Shown in pieces: positions 5,552 through 7,587 of a DNA stretch of 7,587 nucleotides (within the stretch, counting starts at the first letter, position 1; the number at the start of each line of letters is the position of its first letter). Origin of the DNA: Candidatus Gastranaerophilales bacterium. GTDB taxonomy: Bacteria > Cyanobacteriota > Vampirovibrionia > Gastranaerophilales > Gastranaerophilaceae. The position numbers were made by a program, and so were the translations under genes. The notes beneath the pieces were generated by a model. The model did not search any database and was not told the DNA's origin. It worked only from the letters and a program-made list of their open reading frames with translations. The stretch covers positions 1 through 7,587 of the forward strand of contig CALVAU010000004.1 in assembly GCA_944325615.1 (NCBI GenBank), written 5' to 3'.

Positions 5552-6388
5552 TTAATATGCAATTTCTTCAAGGGTTTTGAAGATTTTATCTGTAATTTGT
5601 TGTATATATTCTTGGCTTACCATACCGTTTATTACTGCATCAGAAATTTGATAAGCAGGTCTTATATACTCTTGAGCGGTTCTGTTTACGTCTGCAAATT
5701 GCATATCAGCGGCAGCACCGGTTTTTCCTCTAAGGGCTGCTCTTTTATACCAGCGTTCTTTAATTACATCAAGCGGTGTGAATACATAGACTTTTACGTC
5801 CATAATTTCACGTAAACCTTCGTTTAATACATAAAGTCCTTCAGTCAAAATTACTTTCGCAGGTTTTTTAAGTTCTCCGTCAGGATTACTTTCGCAAGTT
5901 ACGAAATTGTATAGAGGAGACTTTATTTCTTTTCCTTTTTTCAGTGCCATAAGGTGTTTTTTCATTAAATCCAAATCAATGGCATCAGGAGTATCAAAGC
6001 TAAATCCTGTTTTAAATAACTCTTCATAGCTACCAGCTTCTTGAAGTTCTTTAGATGTATCTTTGTAATAGTCATCACATCTGATTACGGTGTAGATACC
6101 TTCTTTTTTCTCTTTAACACAGGCTTTTATTGTATTGTCAACGAAAACAGTTTTTCCTGAAGCACTTTCTCCGGTAATACCGATTAAGAAAGTTTTCTTT
6201 TTTTCTTGTACTACCATTCTTGCAATATTTAAAATCAGATTGTCAGAAGTCTTTAAAAATAGAGGTTGGGGGTGCTGTTTATCTTCTTCAAGAATTTTTT
6301 TTAGCGCATCAACGATAGTCGTAATTACTTCCATATCGCGTCTGCTTGAATAATAGTCATAACTTGTCAGCTGAAAATCTGTTTTCAT
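5552..6388 (-). CDS. P-loop kinase of the uridine kinase/phosphoribulokinase family
   Basis: A 278-residue cytoplasmic kinase related to uridine kinases, which phosphorylate uridine or cytidine. The Walker A is GITGESASGKT (70-80). RCDDYYKD (103-110) matches the family's D-S-Y-Y-K segment. FDTPDAID (131-138), SPLYNF (157-162), VILTEGLYVL (179-188), VYVFTPLDVIKERWYKR (200-216), RGKTG (220-224) and EYIRPAY (240-246) follow in family order. Two things are unusual. About 65 residues precede the P-loop domain (bacterial Udk is about 210 aa), and the nucleoside-recognition stretch reads YNFVTCESN instead of the usual Y-D/S-F/Y-V-x-H-S/T-R, losing the His. The acceptor may therefore not be uridine, so no gene symbol is given. 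The start at 6388 has AAGGA 11 nt upstream. A TACAAT -10 candidate lies at 6431-6426 without a good -35. Confidence 0.85.
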   Translation of the reverse strand: MKTDFQLTSYDYYSSRRDMEVITTIVDALKKILEEDKQHPQPLFLKTSDNLILNIARMVVQEKKKTFLIGITGESASGKTVFVDNTIKACVKEKKEGIYTVIRCDDYYKDTSKELQEAGSYEELFKTGFSFDTPDAIDLDLMKKHLMALKKGKEIKSPLYNFVTCESNPDGELKKPAKVILTEGLYVLNEGLREIMDVKVYVFTPLDVIKERWYKRAALRGKTGAAADMQFADVNRTAQEYIRPAYQISDAVINGMVSQEYIQQITDKIFKTLEEIAY

Positions 6389-6499
6389 AGTCTAGTTTTT
6401 CCTTCAATAAAATAATTTTTCTTACATTGTACTTTAAAATTATTTTAATTTCTCTCAATTTATAAATTTTGTAACAATATTATTTAAATATTTAAAGAT

Positions 6500-6527
6500 T
6501 TGGGCATTATATCCGTAAGAGTATTAT
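6500..6527 (+). promoter_or_regulatory. Weak promoter candidate for the 57-aa protein
   Basis: TTGGGC (6500-6505), a 16-bp spacer and TATTAT (6522-6527) would give a leader of about 20 nt. The -35 is poor. An alternative is TTGTAA (6469-6474) with TTAAAG or TTTAAA near 6491-6497. The region 6389-6553 is otherwise non-coding and AT-rich. Confidence 0.3.
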
Positions 6528-6553
6528 GTAAAAGTTAATTGGAGTATGTAAGT

Positions 6554-6727
6554 ATGTATCGTGACGAAATCTTTGAAAACGCATTACGTGAAAGAAGAGA
6601 AGCAAATTACTCAAATTTGAAAACCGAAATTTCATCAATGGAAGCTGCTATTGAAAAATTCCTAAACAATGTATTAGAATGCACAGCTTCTATTTCAGAG
6701 CGTGATTTTAACGTAACAACACTATAG
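6554..6727 (+). CDS. Small charged helical protein (57 aa), unknown function
   Basis: I do not recognise it. The 57-residue product is strongly charged and helical throughout: MYRDEIFENALRERREANYS, then LKTEISSMEAAIEKFLNNVL with heptad-like hydrophobic spacing, one Cys (43) and a short polar tail. There is no signal peptide or TM helix, so it is probably cytoplasmic and may form a coiled-coil dimer or adaptor. The ATG at 6554 is preferred to an in-frame TTG at 6539, because TTGGAG (6539-6544) is then a proper SD nine nt upstream. Its stop codon lies inside a long terminator-like hairpin. It converges on the glycine-zipper gene with a 23-bp gap. Confidence that it is a real gene rests on the SD and the terminator. 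Confidence 0.62.
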   Translation: MYRDEIFENALRERREANYSNLKTEISSMEAAIEKFLNNVLECTASISERDFNVTTL

Positions 6728-6747
6728 TTTATACTATAGTGTTGTTA
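6714..6747. terminator. Long stem between convergent genes, enclosing a stop codon
   Basis: A 15-bp perfect stem (6714-6728 with 6733-6747) around a TTAT loop has ACTATAGT on both arms. The TAG stop of the 57-aa gene (6725-6727) is within the left arm. T runs are weak on both sides (TATTGTTATG on +), so termination may be partial, or the stem may protect mRNA ends of both genes. Confidence 0.6.
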
Positions 6748-6750
6748 TTG

Positions 6751-7587
6751 TTATGCTGTAAATTGCCAATTATTATATCCGAAATTCGGCATCAGTGACA
6801 TATTGTATGGGTTAAAGTTATTAAACGTGTTGTTGTAATTGAAATAATTCAAGCTACTGATATTATTGTTATTCTCAAAAGAATTGATAATATAATCTAG
6901 TTTTTCGATTGTTTCTTTGTAGTCTTCAGTTGCTGTGGCCTGAGTATTTGTATGACTTGCAGCAGTTGATGTTTCAGTTTTTGGTGTTTCTTTTTGAGCA
7001 TTTTCAGCTGTTTCTTGTTCATTTTGCAGGTTTTCTAAAACATTGTTGTATGAATTTGCTATGATTTCTGGTAGTTCAGGATCATTTGAAAATTTATCTG
7101 CTGCTACATTTAGAACATTTGTAAGTAATTCAGGGTTTTGTTCAGCTTCCATTGTTGTCTCGTTAGCGAGTGCATCGTGTGCTTGATCAAGTTCTGATTT
7201 GCCTAGTACTTTTTGAGCACCTTTTCCTGCAAAATAACTTGCGGTAAGTCCGACTGCTGCACCTAGAATACTACCAACGAGAGTTCCTGCTCCTGGAATT
7301 ATAGATCCGATTGTTGCTCCCATTGCTGCACCTGCTTTTGCTCCAACTGCGTAAGCCGCAACTTGTGTGCCAGCTACTGCAAGTACTCGTCCTGTTTGTT
7401 TGATTGCTTTTCCTGTCCCTAACTCTTTTTTTGTCTCAATAATTTCCGGAATACCGAATAACAAATCAATTCCGACAGTTGATAAAGCGTTCATTCTACC
7501 GAATTTTGCTACTTTTTGTAATTTTGATGATTTTGCAACTAATTCAGCAACTTTTTTATTAGCTTTTAAATATCCTGAATATTTTTT
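6751..7587 (-). CDS. Glycine-zipper protein with Asn-rich C-terminus (5' end outside window)
   Basis: I do not recognise a family. The visible part is 278 residues, and the frame stays open to the window edge. The ATG at 7494 lacks a good SD, and the 31 codons before it are gene-like, giving a basic helical stretch (ANKKVAELVAKSSKLQKVAK), so the true start is probably upstream. Visible residues about 65-127 form a Gly/Ala-rich hydrophobic region (AVGAKAGAAMGATIGSIIPG, then SILGAAVGLTASYFAGKGAQ) with GxxxG spacing and a Pro-Gly turn, typical of membrane-inserting glycine-zipper hairpins. An acidic helical segment follows, then a low-complexity linker rich in Thr, Ala, Gln and Glu. The tail is rich in Asn, Phe and Tyr (NNNNISSLNYFNYNN). 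Such membrane hairpins occur in secreted effectors, pore-formers and phage proteins, but nothing here decides between them. Confidence 0.75.
   Translation of the reverse strand, partial: KKYSGYLKANKKVAELVAKSSKLQKVAKFGRMNALSTVGIDLLFGIPEIIETKKELGTGKAIKQTGRVLAVAGTQVAAYAVGAKAGAAMGATIGSIIPGAGTLVGSILGAAVGLTASYFAGKGAQKVLGKSELDQAHDALANETTMEAEQNPELLTNVLNVAADKFSNDPELPEIIANSYNNVLENLQNEQETAENAQKETPKTETSTAASHTNTQATATEDYKETIEKLDYIINSFENNNNISSLNYFNYNNTFNNFNPYNMSLMPNFGYNNWQFTA

Noticed and set aside
5540..5815. 91-codon open frame on the + strand over the kinase gene
   Set aside because: It overlaps the bidirectional terminator and is antisense to conserved kinase sequence.
6135..6353. 72-codon open frame on the + strand over the kinase N-terminus
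   Set aside because: Shadow of the Walker A region of the - strand kinase.
7492..7494. ATG as the start of the right-edge glycine-zipper protein
   Set aside because: No good SD precedes it, and the frame remains open and protein-like to the window edge.

Overview
This is an AT-rich bacterial window with short intergenic spaces, consistent sigma70-type promoters and Shine-Dalgarno (SD) sites. It combines a secreted protein with three S-layer-homology (SLH) domains, a Lgt lipoprotein-modification enzyme, a fermentative-type pyruvate kinase, and several small Asn-rich or helical proteins that I do not recognise. This mix suggests a gut-dwelling Vampirovibrionia/Melainabacteria (Gastranaerophilales-like) bacterium. 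A low-GC Firmicute with an outer membrane is the main alternative. The assignment is inference from gene content; no rRNA or other phylogenetic marker is present.

Layout, left to right. (1) On the + strand, the 3' end of lgt is followed 35 nt later by a 12-TM major facilitator transporter of the fosmidomycin-resistance (Fsr) type. (2) A convergent 91-aa helical protein of unknown role on the - strand has an excellent promoter. (3) A 321-bp gap lies between two - strand genes. It holds that promoter and, pointing the other way, a + strand promoter-to-terminator unit with no reading frame. I interpret it as a small RNA whose last hairpin loop displays UUCCUUCCUUCC, complementary to SD sequences. 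(4) Pyruvate kinase on the - strand carries the Leu/Lys signature of the K+-independent class. (5) A divergent promoter region, where the two -35 boxes overlap, drives pyk one way and the SLH/glycine-zipper envelope protein the other. (6) A short secreted protein with four regularly spaced CxxC motifs follows. (7) A strong bidirectional terminator separates it from a convergent P-loop kinase of the uridine kinase/phosphoribulokinase family, which has a 65-residue N-terminal extension and an altered base-recognition motif. (8) A 57-aa coiled-coil protein converges on a glycine-zipper, Asn-rich-tailed protein that runs off the right edge.

The genes do not form one pathway. Envelope biogenesis (lgt, SLH protein, CxxC protein) is interleaved with central metabolism (pyk, kinase). 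Most genes are single transcription units with their own promoters and terminators. No mobile elements, CRISPR arrays, tRNAs or rRNAs were seen. The most interesting items are the orphan + strand RNA, the SLH-to-glycine-zipper architecture, the CxxC protein and the divergent kinase.
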